Origin: Natrialba magadii ATCC 43099
GTDB lineage: Archaea > Halobacteriota > Halobacteria > Halobacteriales > Natrialbaceae
Assembly: GCF_000025625.1 (NCBI RefSeq)
Contig: NC_013922.1
Span: 1,116,001-1,180,000, forward strand
Direction of reading: 5' to 3'
Length of the DNA stretch: 64,000 bases
The notes under the pieces: model-generated
Seen by the model: only the letters and a program-made list of their open reading frames with translations
What the model was told of the DNA's origin: nothing
The model's database searches: none
Position numbers and translations under genes: made by a program
Shown here: positions 8,653 through 18,198 of the stretch, piece by piece
How positions within the stretch are numbered: the first letter of the stretch is position 1
How the letters are laid out: every line of letters begins with the position of its first letter

Positions 8653-8710
8653 CCCGGATCGTAGTTCCCGAATCGTAGTTCCCGGATCGTAGTTCCCGAA
8701 TCGTAGTTCT
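8653..8710. repeat. 14-bp tandem repeat, four copies
   Basis: The unit GAATCGTAGTTCCC / GGATCGTAGTTCCC alternates for four copies, the last ending in TTCTT. It lies in the short region between the divergent RNA ligase and the gene at 8754, where both promoters must lie. Confidence 0.85.
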
Positions 8711-8753
8711 TGAAACGGAATTCTCATCGGGCTGGCGTCCCAAACGAGTGGTA

Positions 8754-9227
8754 ATGCGAATCGAACTCCGCGTCTGCCAGCACTGTCTCGACGGCGATCA
8801 CGCGACCGAGGAAAAGTCGAAGCTGCTGCAGGACATGGTGGCCTGTGCCGAGAAAATCAAAGAGTACAAGCACGTCCTCGACCTCGATGCGGTCCACATT
8901 CGCCGCGTTCGGGACGACGAACCGGGCAAGCCGGAGGCGCTGCCAGTCGTCGCGGCGACCATCCAGAACAACCAGATTGTCCTCAACGACACCCAGCTCG
9001 TCGCGGAGGGCCAGGACGGAAACATGCTGCTGTACGCGAACCCGAGCGACATCCTGACGGTGCTCGCAGGGAACATTGACGAGATCAGCAAGGCCGTCCA
9101 CGAGGACGTGACTGTCGACCTCTCCGAGCGCGGTGCACAGATCGTCTCGCAGGCAGATCTTGGTGCCAAGGGACCGCAGGGAGGAGACGGGCAGGGCCAG
9201 GGGCCGGGACCATCGCCAGGGCCGTAA
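8754..9227 (+). CDS. Conserved haloarchaeal hypothetical protein beside RNA ligase
   Basis: I do not recognise a named domain in this 157-residue protein. It begins MRIELRVCQHCLDGDHATEE with one CxxC pair, continues as a mixed alpha/beta segment (to about 135) and ends in a Gly/Gln/Pro-rich tail. The start is ATG 8754; two codons upstream a GTG is also in frame. It is divergent from RNA ligase and lies 104 bases before the ligase partner on the same strand, so a part in RNA ligation or repair is possible but only inferred from position. Confidence 0.8.
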   Translation: MRIELRVCQHCLDGDHATEEKSKLLQDMVACAEKIKEYKHVLDLDAVHIRRVRDDEPGKPEALPVVAATIQNNQIVLNDTQLVAEGQDGNMLLYANPSDILTVLAGNIDEISKAVHEDVTVDLSERGAQIVSQADLGAKGPQGGDGQGQGPGPSPGP

Positions 9228-9331
9228 CCTGACGACTGACGCGACTGGCTGATCTTTTCGCTGCACTCGCAAGACGCTTCTTCACTGCACTCGCAACGTA
9301 GTTATTTCCTCCTTCGTCCCCTACACACCCC

Positions 9332-10012
9332 ATGACCACCTCCAGCGAGGCCTTCAAGCAACGGTTCGTCCTCGACACCTCCCTCTTCCTCACCGAGGAG
9401 ATCCGCCGCGATGGCGAGTCACTCGAGGACGCCATCCTGCACCTCCTCGAGTTGATCGCCAACGCGCGACTCAATCTGGGCATCTCGTGTTACATGCCGC
9501 CGACGATCCACGACGAGTTCACGACGATGCTCGCGGCCCGCGACGTGGGCGACGAAGTATACTCCCGACTGAACACCTGGGTGATCCGCAAGCATCCCGA
9601 CCGCTACGCCGTGACAATCCCCGCGAACGTCGTCTTCAGTTTCGTCGACGAGATGAGCGGCCGCGTCGACCGCGGACTTCGGGTGTCGGAAAAGGCGGTC
9701 AGGCGCGCTGAGGGCGCAGTCGACGAGCCACTCGAGGACCACGAGTACAAGACGGAAATCGACGCTATCGTCTCGGATCTGCGCGAGAAGTATCGTACCG
9801 CGATGCGGACGGGTGTGCTCGACTCGCGAGAGGATTTCGACCTGTTGATTCTGGCGCGCGAACTCGATGCCGGTGTGGTCACCGAAGACAGAGGGATCAT
9901 CGACTGGACGGAGGACTTCGGCCTCCGGTTCATTCGGGGCCGGGAGTTCCCGACGCTCCTAGAGCAGTATCTACGGGCGGTGGATCCAGAGACGCGGCGG
10001 ACGCTCGACTGA
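9332..10012 (+). CDS. RNA ligase partner protein, PIN-like nuclease fold
   Basis: This 226-residue protein matches the archaeal RNA ligase partner family. It has a PIN-type N-terminus with FVLDTSLFL, an internal acidic position near [14 protein letters not shown], and the C-terminal acid pair in [25 protein letters not shown]. These Asp residues form the expected metal site of PIN nucleases. The family is normally encoded beside the Pab1020-type RNA ligase, and here it is within 1 kb of that gene. Trimming RNA ends before ligation is a reasonable inference, not shown by the sequence. Confidence 0.92.
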   Translation: MTTSSEAFKQRFVLDTSLFLTEEIRRDGESLEDAILHLLELIANARLNLGISCYMPPTIHDEFTTMLAARDVGDEVYSRLNTWVIRKHPDRYAVTIPANVVFSFVDEMSGRVDRGLRVSEKAVRRAEGAVDEPLEDHEYKTEIDAIVSDLREKYRTAMRTGVLDSREDFDLLILARELDAGVVTEDRGIIDWTEDFGLRFIRGREFPTLLEQYLRAVDPETRRTLD

Positions 10013-10221
10013 GTCGCCCGGTGTTGCTGTCTACTCGGCGAATGAACACCAGTCGATCGAACGGCAGTTACTCGGCGAGTGGACACCAGCCTACTCGAGT
10101 TGAGTTGCGTCGACGACGAACGGAACTGGTGGACAGCGCAACGTGTTTCCATCGAACAGCACAGTGCTGTTGCTCATACCTGCAGAGAGTGAAACGGATC
10201 GAAAATGCGGTTCGGATCCGG

Positions 10222-10488
10222 TTAGATACGACCGACGTTCTCGACGCCGACGCTTTCGACGCCTTCGACGTCATCGAAGTTCTCTTCGACGGTTTCCGTG
10301 CCGCCGGAGCCGTCAGGGACGATCACGGTTGGGTAGAGTGCAACGAGGCCGAACGCGACTTCCTCGCGCTCGACGCCGTTGATCTTTGCACCCTCTGGGA
10401 GTGCGCTCTCGAGGCGCTCCTGCAGCGCATCCAGATCGATCTCGGGGCTGTCCGGCATGACCTTGATTTTAGCAGCTACTTTTCCCAT
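10222..10488 (-). CDS. ef1b: Translation elongation factor 1 subunit beta (aEF-1 beta)
   Basis: This 88-residue protein is the archaeal guanine nucleotide exchange factor for EF-1 alpha. It shows [20 protein letters not shown] at the start, then the ferredoxin-like fold with [19 protein letters not shown] and a C-terminal [12 protein letters not shown]. Length and composition are normal for the family. The start at ATG 10486-10488 lies 5 bases after the stop of the zinc-finger gene (10494), indicating a two-gene operon. Confidence 0.95.
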   Translation of the reverse strand: MGKVAAKIKVMPDSPEIDLDALQERLESALPEGAKINGVEREEVAFGLVALYPTVIVPDGSGGTETVEENFDDVEGVESVGVENVGRI

Positions 10489-10493
10489 GGATA

Positions 10494-10673
10494 TCAGGGT
10501 CCGGTGAATCCGCACTCGTTGCACTCATAGAGGTTGCTCTGCTTGCGGCACTTGGCACAGCGGTAAATCTGCTTGCCACACTCTGGGCACTTGAACGCCG
10601 CGGCGTTCGTGCCGGCGATGTTGATCCCGCAGGAGACACAGGATCGTGTCTGCTGATCGTCCGTCGTACTCAT
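10494..10673 (-). CDS. Small zinc finger protein, HVO_2753 family
   Basis: This 59-residue protein has four CxxC pairs: CVSC, CPEC, CAKC and CNEC, enough to bind two zinc ions. It matches the haloarchaeal HVO_2753-like zinc finger proteins, which are encoded just upstream of aEF-1 beta, as here. The start is ATG 10671-10673; the long upstream extension of the frame overlaps a low-complexity region and is rejected. A regulatory or ribosome-associated role is suggested by the neighbour only. Confidence 0.92.
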   Translation of the reverse strand: MSTTDDQQTRSCVSCGINIAGTNAAAFKCPECGKQIYRCAKCRKQSNLYECNECGFTGP

Positions 10674-10903
10674 ACCCCTTCCTTTCCGCCCGCCGTTTTT
10701 AACGGTTGTCTTTTGTGCGTTCCTGGTGTGTGTCCCCGACACGTAGGCCAGCCACGGCATCGACGACGCGCCACCGGTGTCCCTGTTTATCCCCGTTCCT
10801 CTCTGTCCCTCTCTGTTTCTCCCTGTTTCTCTCCCTTCATCCCTGTTGCTGTCTGCTGATCCCCGCTCGTCGACACTCACACCACTGGCCTCGCCAGACC
10901 GTG

Positions 10904-12232
10904 TCACGCGTCGGGATCGATCGTCGTCCCCGACTCCGTCACGTGCGCCCGGTCGGGGTACTCGAGTGCCGGCGCGCGGCCCAGTGTCAGCAGTCGCTCG
11001 ACGAGGGTCATCTCGTCTGCGGCGGGACTCGGCTTGTCGGCGGGCTCGTACGAGACGAGGAGTCCGTCGTCGTCGGTCGACATGCGAACGATACACAGGT
11101 GATATGAGGGATAGTAGACGGCTGGGAGAAGTCCGGCGACGACGTCCCGGCGGTGGAGCCGCTTGAGCCAGGTGCCGGTGTTGACGAGCAAGCGGTCGTC
11201 GACGACCGACATCATCGGTCGATGGGTGTGGCCGTAGCAGAAGACGGCGGTGTCCGGCCGCTCCTCGAAGACGTCCCGTGCGGCCCTCCGATACGGTTCG
11301 TCGGGATCGATGGTGAGGTCAGTTTCGCGGATGCCGAACCGATCGATGGTCGCGCTGAGGTCGCGAAGGACGAGGTAGACCGGAATACTCGCGAGCAGCA
11401 AGATACCGACGACAATGACGTTAGCGACGAGCAGGAAGTGGACCGCTTCACCGACGAGTCCCAGTTGTGCGAGTACGTCGTCCGTCGTCGTGACGGGCAT
11501 GGTCCAGATACCTGCGACGTCGAGCGCTGCCAACACGGTGATGGCGATGCTGACGTTGAATAGCAGGAGAACCGGAAGCAAGGCATACCGAAGCGTCGGT
11601 TTCATCTCCCGGTAGAAGTACTTCGAGAGGAGCCAGCGGGGGACGCGTTCGGTTGGCGTCACCGCCTGAACGTCCTTGAGCCAGTTGTATCGACCGCGGT
11701 CTGAGAGTCGCCCCGCTCGACTCGTCACCAGCGTATTGTAGTAGTAGCCGAGCGGCTTCTCGTAGGGATTCCCGAAGTCTTCGAGCCGATTGTTGGGGTC
11801 TTGTCTATGGCCGTGTTCGAAGTGAATCGTCCGGTCGCCGAGCTCTCGGGTCACCGATTCGGCTCGAACGAGTGTGACATTGTACTCTGCCAGCAGGCGT
11901 TCGTACGCCTCGTATGCGGCGAGTTCGCTATCGTGGTTTCCTGGAAGCAGTGTAATCGGGATTTCCGCACCCGTGGCGCGGAGTTGTTCGAACAGATTCG
12001 GATAGCGCTCGACGAGGATGTCGAACTTTTCGAGACCCTGGGACTCGGTGAACTCCCAGAGGCCGAACAGGTCTCCATTGATTACGAGTTCGGCCGGTTC
12101 GTCCGTCGTCTCGAGTCGGCGAAGGAACGCGAGCAGTTCGGGGAGAAAATCGATGTCGCCCAACTGCTCGTCGCCGCCGATGTGGAGGTCGCTGATGACG
12201 TAGTACACCGGCTCCTCGCCGTCGGCTTCCAT
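10904..12232 (-). CDS. Membrane-anchored calcineurin-like metallophosphoesterase
   Basis: This 442-residue protein begins with the phosphoesterase metal motifs [26 protein letters not shown] and, later, CYGHTHRP. Two hydrophobic segments (about 213-240 and 255-285) interrupt the catalytic domain between GNHD and GHTH. The catalytic domain is therefore split by a membrane hairpin. The substrate is unknown; membrane phosphoesterases of this class include lipid and UDP-sugar hydrolases. The start is ATG 12230-12232. The preceding 435 bases hold no gene. Confidence 0.88.
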   Translation of the reverse strand: MEADGEEPVYYVISDLHIGGDEQLGDIDFLPELLAFLRRLETTDEPAELVINGDLFGLWEFTESQGLEKFDILVERYPNLFEQLRATGAEIPITLLPGNHDSELAAYEAYERLLAEYNVTLVRAESVTRELGDRTIHFEHGHRQDPNNRLEDFGNPYEKPLGYYYNTLVTSRAGRLSDRGRYNWLKDVQAVTPTERVPRWLLSKYFYREMKPTLRYALLPVLLLFNVSIAITVLAALDVAGIWTMPVTTTDDVLAQLGLVGEAVHFLLVANVIVVGILLLASIPVYLVLRDLSATIDRFGIRETDLTIDPDEPYRRAARDVFEERPDTAVFCYGHTHRPMMSVVDDRLLVNTGTWLKRLHRRDVVAGLLPAVYYPSYHLCIVRMSTDDDGLLVSYEPADKPSPAADEMTLVERLLTLGRAPALEYPDRAHVTESGTTIDPDA

Positions 12233-12667
12233 GTAGCCCTGTTTGTGTGCAATTGCAATAATTGCCCGTGCGTTTCGAACTGTGTTACCCCAGACTCGCT
12301 GTCCCGAACTGAACTGACCTAGATCCGCTGTCCCGAGCCGTACTGTTCCGGGTCTGCTGTCCCGAACTGTCCTATCCCCAACCGATTGTTCCGAGTCAGT
12401 TCTCCTCCCTGCCCAGGCTCCACCTGTGCCAGGTAGTTTCTCACCCAGAAAATGCTGGACTGTCTATTTTATAACCCCGAAAGAAGGAGTAGGTACGGCC
12501 TGGTCCCACACGCCGCCGACACCGACGCAATATCGGTCTCGGCGCTGCCCGATGGGTGGTGGAGTGCCTGGCCGTGCCTCTGACATTTCGCTGGGGACGC
12601 GCACCGCCTGCCCGCGGAGCGCCGTGCAACTCAACATTCAAACCCCAGCCATCCCTACAGTGAGTGA
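12233..12667. other. Divergent intergenic region with 29-bp imperfect repeats
   Basis: This region lies between divergent genes (metallophosphoesterase and NreA). The motif CGCTGTCCCGA recurs at 12297, 12326 and 12355, a 29-base period, with a weaker copy near 12383. A palindromic AT-rich stretch GCAATTGCAATAATTGC near 12249 lies just before the metallophosphoesterase start and may be its promoter. No convincing reading frame is seen. Confidence 0.55.
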
Positions 12668-13969
12668 ATGCGCCTCGACGACTACATCGAGGACCTCGAA
12701 CCCGACGAGGAGGCCGAGCGACGGCGCCTCGCAAAGGAGAAGTCCTACGCGATTACAGACCACCTCGAGGAGTTCGAGCGTCGCTTCGACGACGCGTTGA
12801 GCGGCGACACCCTCGTCGGTTCGACCGCTCCCTCGATTTTCGTCGGCCGGTCGAACTACCCCGACATTCCGGTTGGACTGCTCTCTCCGGTCGGCGACGA
12901 GGACGACGCCGAGGAGTACGTCACCGACGGCAACTGGTACCAGCAGGGGTACGCCATCGACGACGTGCTCCAGCGCCGAACCAGTCTGTTGAACTCCAAC
13001 AAGCGCGCGAACGTCGACTCGCCCTCCATTGCGAGCCGTCTCACACCTTCCGTTCACGACACCTGGGACGGCTTCGTCGGCGTCCAGCGTGAGGTCGCCA
13101 TCGCGGGCAACCCGGTCGACCTCGAAATCGGTCTCGACGACACGCCCGACCTCGGGCTCGACGCAGGAACGGACGTCGCAACGCCGCGCGGCCCGCGCGC
13201 CAACGCACGGAACGCCGAACTCCGGGAGAACCCATACGTCCCGAAGCCGGTCAAGAAAACCTTAGAAGACGACGACTGGCAGGCTCAGGGCGCGATGACC
13301 TACCTCTACCGGCGCGGCTTCGACGTCTACGAGATCAATTCTATTCTGTCCGCCGGTGCGCTTGGTGAAACCAAGCAGCGCCGGCTCGTCCCCACCCGCT
13401 GGTCGATCACCGCAGTCGACGACACCGTCGGCCAGTTCCTCCGCGGCGGTATCCGGACCGAACAGAGCATCGACGAGGTTCAGGTCTGGGCCAACGAGTA
13501 CATGGGCAATCGCTACTGGGTCGTCCTCGCCCCCGGCACCTGGGAGTTCGAACTCGTCGAGATGAAAGCCCCCGGCAGCATCTGGAATCCAAATAGCGAC
13601 GGCGACATCTGGCTCCAGAGCGCCAGCGAGGGCTACGAGGGCCGCACCAGCTACGTCGAGGAAACCGCCGGCGCGTACTACGCGGCGAGACTGGGTGTAC
13701 TCGAGTACCTCGAGTCGATCGGGCGGCAGGCGAAGTGTCTGGTTCTCCGGGAGGTGTCGGACGACTACTGGGCTCCCGTTGGCGTCTGGCAGGTTCGAGA
13801 GAGTGTGCGAAACGCCTTCGACGGCCAGTACGGGGAGGCGGAGACGTTCCACGGGGCAATCGCAGAGATTGCGACGCAGTTGCCGGTGTCCTACGCGCGC
13901 TTACAGCGCAAGTCAGAACTTTCGGCGGGGTTACAGACGAATTTGAACGCGTTTTCCCGGGGTAACTGA
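12668..13969 (+). CDS. nreA: DNA repair protein NreA
   Basis: This 433-residue protein matches archaeal NreA (PCNA-interacting repair protein). Recognisable segments are IFVGRSNYPDIPVGLLSP, the DARRS-like RRTSLLNSNKRANVDS, and the C-terminal QTNLNAFSRGN, a degenerate PIP box (QxxLxxF) for PCNA. In Haloferax volcanii NreA is reported to be needed for resistance to DNA damage. The N-terminal zinc finger seen in some archaeal Nre proteins is absent, as in the haloarchaeal form. The start is ATG 12668. Confidence 0.92.
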   Translation: MRLDDYIEDLEPDEEAERRRLAKEKSYAITDHLEEFERRFDDALSGDTLVGSTAPSIFVGRSNYPDIPVGLLSPVGDEDDAEEYVTDGNWYQQGYAIDDVLQRRTSLLNSNKRANVDSPSIASRLTPSVHDTWDGFVGVQREVAIAGNPVDLEIGLDDTPDLGLDAGTDVATPRGPRANARNAELRENPYVPKPVKKTLEDDDWQAQGAMTYLYRRGFDVYEINSILSAGALGETKQRRLVPTRWSITAVDDTVGQFLRGGIRTEQSIDEVQVWANEYMGNRYWVVLAPGTWEFELVEMKAPGSIWNPNSDGDIWLQSASEGYEGRTSYVEETAGAYYAARLGVLEYLESIGRQAKCLVLREVSDDYWAPVGVWQVRESVRNAFDGQYGEAETFHGAIAEIATQLPVSYARLQRKSELSAGLQTNLNAFSRGN

Positions 13970-13997
13970 CGCGGGTTCGCTGCTGGCTTGCGGGAAC

Positions 13998-15305
13998 TTA
14001 GATGTAGCCAAACAGTGGCATCGCGAGTCCGACGGCCCATCCCAGCATCCCGATACCGAAGAGTACTGCACCTTCGGCATCACTGCGAGCGGATCCAGCG
14101 GCGAGCAATCCGAGTGCGAACAGCAATCCGAGCCGGTGCAACAGTAACTGGAGCGGCAACGTCGTGATTCCGATGCCGACGATATCCAGGACGAATCCCA
14201 GCCCAAGGCCGACGATCGTGAACACGAACGCCGACTGGGGCTCGAGCGGCCGTCCGAGCCAGCTTGCGAGACGTTGAAGCCTGAGGAATCGCGTCGCCCG
14301 CTCGAGTGGCTGCGTGAGCACGATCGTCACCACCGGCAAGCCGACCACCAGCGCCGGATACAGCACGCCGACGAACGCCTGCGGTGTGATCCATGGCACC
14401 GCCGCTTCCACGGCGAGGCCAGCAGCCCGAACGCCGACCACGAGTCCAGTGAGTGCACCAGCGAGGACGAAGCCGCGACTGTTCCGGTAGGCCCACCTGA
14501 GCAGCGTCCGCGTTCCGCGAACGATGCCACGCGTTGTTTCACCTCCGATCAGGCCGAGCAGGCCAAGGCCACCGATGCCGAAGAGGAGTCCAGCCACGGT
14601 GGGGCCGATGGCTGCCAACTCGACGACTGACGCCCAGCCGTCGTTCCAGCCCTGATGGGTCCCGTGATACTCGCGTCGTACCTCCTCGACGTACGGTTCG
14701 TCGAGAAACTGCGCTTCAAGTGCGTTCTGCGAGCCCTGGATGTCGGTCACCGAGTGGCGGAGCCTGAAGAAGTCGAAGTACTCCTCGTGTACCTGGATCG
14801 CCGTCCACTCGTCCTGGTCCGTCGTGTACGCTCGAATATGATACCGGCTTCCGAGGTACGTACCAGTATGAAGCTGGTAACTCTCCTCGATCCAGACGGG
14901 CTGGCCGCCGTGGGGTTCGGTGTCGACGTAGGTGTACCGCGTCGAGCCGTGAGCGTCGTCCCACTGGATCTGATCGGCGGCATCCTCGTACATCTCCGGT
15001 TCTTCTTCTTCCTCGAGGTCGAGCTCTTCCCACTCGAGTTCGTCCTGATCGACGAGCGTTTGCTGGACCTGATCGTCGGGGCCGTGAACGATGAGGTTGA
15101 TCGCGAGGGTTCGTTCGTCGACGGAGCGGTCACGACTGGTATAGGGCCAGACGTAGCTGCCGTTCTCTGCGGGTTGAACTAACTGGTCGCGGTCGATCGT
15201 TTCGGGTTCGCCAGGGTCACCTATCGGATCGATGATGCCACCGGCGATCAGGTAACTGGCGGCGAGTACGAGGAGACCGATGAGGAGGAGATGACGGCGG
15301 TTCAT
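13998..15305 (-). CDS. Haloarchaeal polytopic membrane protein of unknown function
   Basis: I do not recognise a named family. The 435-residue protein has an N-terminal membrane anchor (about 5-25), a hydrophilic acidic region (30-200) that is predicted to be outside the cell, and about six transmembrane segments in the second half. A Glu-rich patch (LDLEEEEEPEMYEDA) marks the outer region. I choose ATG 15303-15305 as start because the extension to 15449 is a low-complexity repeat. It converges with nreA, with 28 bases between stops. Confidence 0.8.
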   Translation of the reverse strand: MNRRHLLLIGLLVLAASYLIAGGIIDPIGDPGEPETIDRDQLVQPAENGSYVWPYTSRDRSVDERTLAINLIVHGPDDQVQQTLVDQDELEWEELDLEEEEEPEMYEDAADQIQWDDAHGSTRYTYVDTEPHGGQPVWIEESYQLHTGTYLGSRYHIRAYTTDQDEWTAIQVHEEYFDFFRLRHSVTDIQGSQNALEAQFLDEPYVEEVRREYHGTHQGWNDGWASVVELAAIGPTVAGLLFGIGGLGLLGLIGGETTRGIVRGTRTLLRWAYRNSRGFVLAGALTGLVVGVRAAGLAVEAAVPWITPQAFVGVLYPALVVGLPVVTIVLTQPLERATRFLRLQRLASWLGRPLEPQSAFVFTIVGLGLGFVLDIVGIGITTLPLQLLLHRLGLLFALGLLAAGSARSDAEGAVLFGIGMLGWAVGLAMPLFGYI

Positions 15306-15749
15306 CGGGGACGGGGGTTTTGATAGTGAGTCTGGGACTGGTTCCGTTTCCGTTTCCGTTCGCGTTCCCGTTCCTGTTCCGGATTCTGATTCTGGCAACA
15401 GTGTTCCCCGCCAGTGGTATCGAGGCAGTGAGCGTTGCGTTGTGTGCAAACTGTATTATCGTTCTGACACGGGTATGAGCAGCGACCAGCCGGGTTTTGT
15501 GTCGTCACGAACCGCCGTCTCATTGCTTGCCACACTACCCCGTCCTTGCATATGTATGTAGGTGCTTGCAGGAAGAGTGTCTAAAGACGTACATTTGCGG
15601 GAGCGACTTCGCAGACGAGAACGACGGTCCAGTATCACGGATACCCCGATGCTCGCCAGCGCGTGTCCAGTGATCCATCGAACATCGAACCGCGGGGCAG
15701 ACGCATACACAGGGGAACGCCTTTGCCCGAACGGTGACTTCACTGCAGT
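15306..15749. other. Gene-less divergent region with CGTTTC-type repeat
   Basis: This 444-base region separates divergent membrane-protein genes. Bases 15341-15395 are a degenerate repeat of GTTTCC/GTTCCC/GATTCT units of the same kind found inside other genes of this window. The rest, including an AT-richer stretch near 15546-15572, shows no coding potential or RNA gene that I can support. Confidence 0.6.
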
Positions 15750-16151
15750 ATGATCGCACTTCCAGTCACACTCAGGTCTTCGTTTTCGTCGCTCTTCGCT
15801 CCCTTCCCGACAGTGAATCCTGCGAACACCCTTGCGCCCGCCTCGCTCCCGTCTGATCTCGGGACGATTCTGGCAGTGCTGTTCATGCTCATTGGCTTCC
15901 CGATGATCCTCTTTGCGCTCATCTTTCTCTATACGGGGTACGTGAGATACGACGCAGAGCAGTATCTCGACGAACTCGAGAACGCGGAGGACGCGGAGGA
16001 CGCGGAGTTCGACGGAGAACCTGCGGCCCGGTCGGATATCCAGAACAATCCGGCACGAACAGACCGTGACCGCGACCGAGAACACCGGGAACAAGCCGAC
16101 GAATCGATGGCGTCTGATTCCGTGGACGCAAACGACCGACGCGGTCAGTAG
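15750..16151 (+). CDS. Small single-pass membrane protein with acidic tail
   Basis: This 133-residue reading frame has two hydrophobic stretches, a weak one near the N-terminus and a strong transmembrane segment (about 38-66, LAVLFMLIGFPMILFALIF). A highly charged cytoplasmic tail rich in Asp, Glu and Arg follows. Third-position GC bias fits coding on this strand. No family is recognised. The start at ATG 15750 is the first in frame; a later start inside the first hydrophobic stretch is possible. Confidence 0.6.
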   Translation: MIALPVTLRSSFSSLFAPFPTVNPANTLAPASLPSDLGTILAVLFMLIGFPMILFALIFLYTGYVRYDAEQYLDELENAEDAEDAEFDGEPAARSDIQNNPARTDRDRDREHREQADESMASDSVDANDRRGQ

Positions 16152-16434
16152 TCAGTAGGCACTCCCCTGATCGCGTGCATTCGGCCCTTCTCGCACTGCT
16201 CGCGCGGCTCGCGCGGCTGAAATTTTTCCGTGCATTCACCGCACGGCTGGAAGGCTTTCTGATGCAAACTCTGACCCTGGTTTGCGTTCTGGCAGCTCGT
16301 CACGAATCGTTCAGAAGCGACAGTCTCCTCCGGAAGCCAGTGCTCCGCTACCCATGCCCCGTGTTTTTGCTGCGGTATGTTGTTGCCTCGTCGTCTCGTC
16401 GTCTCGTCGTTGTGTCGTCCCGTCGACCGCGGAG

Positions 16435-17580
16435 TCAGTCGTTTGCCCCTGGCGTATTCGGACCTGCGTCTGCTGGTCCCGGTCCAGTCGGCCCGGTTGG
16501 ATCGGTTGGATCGGGAGGCTCGGGTGACTCTGGCGGCTGTGTTGGTCCACTTCCCTGCGGGCTGGCGGACAGCGACGTCTTTTTGAAGACGTTTAGTCCC
16601 GCTTTGAACACGGCGAGCAGGACCGGGCCGAGGAACAGCCCCATGATGCCGAGCAGGTAGATCCCGCCGATGACGCCGACGATGACGACTGCCGGGTGGA
16701 GCCCGGAGCCGCGGTCGACCACGTACGCCCGGAGATAGTTGTCGACCAGCGAGAGGACTGTGATGCCGTAGAGCAACATCGCGACCGCACCCACTGGCCC
16801 CGCCGTCATCAGTAGATACCCCACCGCGGGCCCCCAGACGAGCCAGACGCCGATCGCCGGCAGGAAGGAGACAATGATCATGATCACTGTCCAGAAGGCG
16901 ACGTTCGGCACACCGAGCAGGTAGAAGCCGAGTCCACCGAGCAGTCCCTCTATCACCGCGACGAGGACGTGACTCTTGATTACCGCCCAGGTCACGACGT
17001 TGATCTCGGTGAATAGCTCCTCACGAATGTGGTCTTTGAGCGGGACGACTTCGCGAAGCCAGGCGACGAAGAGGTCGCCGTCGACGAGCAGGTAGTACAG
17101 CAGGAAGATGAACACGAGCAACCCGATCCCCATCTCCATGCCGCGATTGAGCAGGCCGACGAGTTCGAACAGGGCGAGTTCGAGCGCGCCAGCCGCGGAG
17201 TTTTCGAGTTCCTGGATGACGGCGGTTTCGAGCGACTGGATCTGTTCGGTGTCGATACCGAAGTCATCGTGGGCAATCGTTCGGATTTCGTCAACAGTAC
17301 TGGCGGCGTCGAAGCCGACGACAAATGAGACGACGGTATCGAGGACGATCAGGGAGACGAGCATGAGCGGAACGATAGCACCGACGATGGCGACAACAGT
17401 TAACAGGAGCGCGCTGGGACGCGTTCCGAGTCTGGGCTCGAGTCGCTCGTGCGTTGGATAGAGGATAAACGCAAGGAGCGCAGCGCCCAGCACGTACTGG
17501 AGCAGCGGTGCGACCATCAGGGTGGCAATCGCGCCAAGGACGAGGAGGAGGAGGACAAAGGCGGCAGTTCGAACGTCCAT
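16435..17580 (-). CDS. AI-2E family transporter (PerM/YhhT-like permease)
   Basis: This 381-residue membrane protein has about eight transmembrane segments and the central family features LLVFIFLLYYLLVDGD, SFLPAIGVWLVWGP and the C-terminal GLFLGPVLLAV. AI-2E family members are exporters or exchangers; some archaeal and bacterial homologues are Na+/H+ antiporters, and autoinducer export is not implied. ATG 17578-17580 is preferred, with another ATG eight codons upstream. The last 35 residues are a Pro/Gly/Thr-rich tail coded by near-repeats such as PEPPDPTDPTGPTGP. Confidence 0.9.
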   Translation of the reverse strand: MDVRTAAFVLLLLVLGAIATLMVAPLLQYVLGAALLAFILYPTHERLEPRLGTRPSALLLTVVAIVGAIVPLMLVSLIVLDTVVSFVVGFDAASTVDEIRTIAHDDFGIDTEQIQSLETAVIQELENSAAGALELALFELVGLLNRGMEMGIGLLVFIFLLYYLLVDGDLFVAWLREVVPLKDHIREELFTEINVVTWAVIKSHVLVAVIEGLLGGLGFYLLGVPNVAFWTVIMIIVSFLPAIGVWLVWGPAVGYLLMTAGPVGAVAMLLYGITVLSLVDNYLRAYVVDRGSGLHPAVVIVGVIGGIYLLGIMGLFLGPVLLAVFKAGLNVFKKTSLSASPQGSGPTQPPESPEPPDPTDPTGPTGPGPADAGPNTPGAND

Positions 17581-17667
17581 GGCGCTACGTGACCCGTCTG
17601 ACACGTAAGTCTTGATATTTTGTAACAGACAGACAGTCGATGAAAACGGAGTGTCGTGGAGAACGAC

Positions 17668-18132
17668 TTACGACGAGACGGCGGCGTCGGAGGACTCGAG
17701 TTCCGCGAACAACGCTTCGGTGAGTTCGCCGGTTTCCGCGAGAATCTCGTCCCAGGCCTCGTTGTCCGGCGCGGTGCCAAGCAGGCGGGAGATTTTCATG
17801 ATCGACACGTGATAGACGCGCTGGCGTCCCGGTTCCTCCTCCCAGATGATCACGTTGCAGGGGAACAGGCCGCCGATCCGTTTGGTCTCGTCGAGTGCCT
17901 TGTTCGCGATTTCGGGATTGCAGGCACCGAGCACGTAGTACGGATCGCGGTCCGCATCGACCTTCTCGTTCAGCAGTTCCGAGGGTGAGAACTCGACTGG
18001 AATCCCGAAGCCACAGTCGGTACAGGCCTCACGGACGAACTCGATTGCTTCGTCGTGGTCCATCTCGAGTACGGTCTCTTTTTCGCCGTACGCGTCCGGG
18101 TCGATCGCTGCGGGATCGAAGGGGAGTGACAT
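17668..18132 (-). CDS. DUF302 domain protein
   Basis: This 154-residue soluble protein contains the DUF302 core: a heme- or thiol-independent fold with FGIPVEFSPSELLNEKV, YYVLGACNPEIANKALD and IGGLFPCNVIIWEE. These match the family segments YVLGACNP and LPCNVVV. The function of the family is not established. The gene stands alone, 60 bases after the CPBP gene stop region upstream and 87 bases before the AI-2E transporter, all on the minus strand. Confidence 0.9.
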   Translation of the reverse strand: MSLPFDPAAIDPDAYGEKETVLEMDHDEAIEFVREACTDCGFGIPVEFSPSELLNEKVDADRDPYYVLGACNPEIANKALDETKRIGGLFPCNVIIWEEEPGRQRVYHVSIMKISRLLGTAPDNEAWDEILAETGELTEALFAELESSDAAVSS

Positions 18133-18198
18133 ACAGGCGATTCGGACTGGGTGATGAAAAGCCGTTGGGTCAACCGAAGTGCTGCGACTCAGCCCACG

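Noticed and set aside
15456-16094. 212-codon minus-strand frame over the small membrane protein
   Set aside because: Arg/Cys-rich composition unlike haloarchaeal proteins; the plus-strand frame with a clean membrane helix is preferred.
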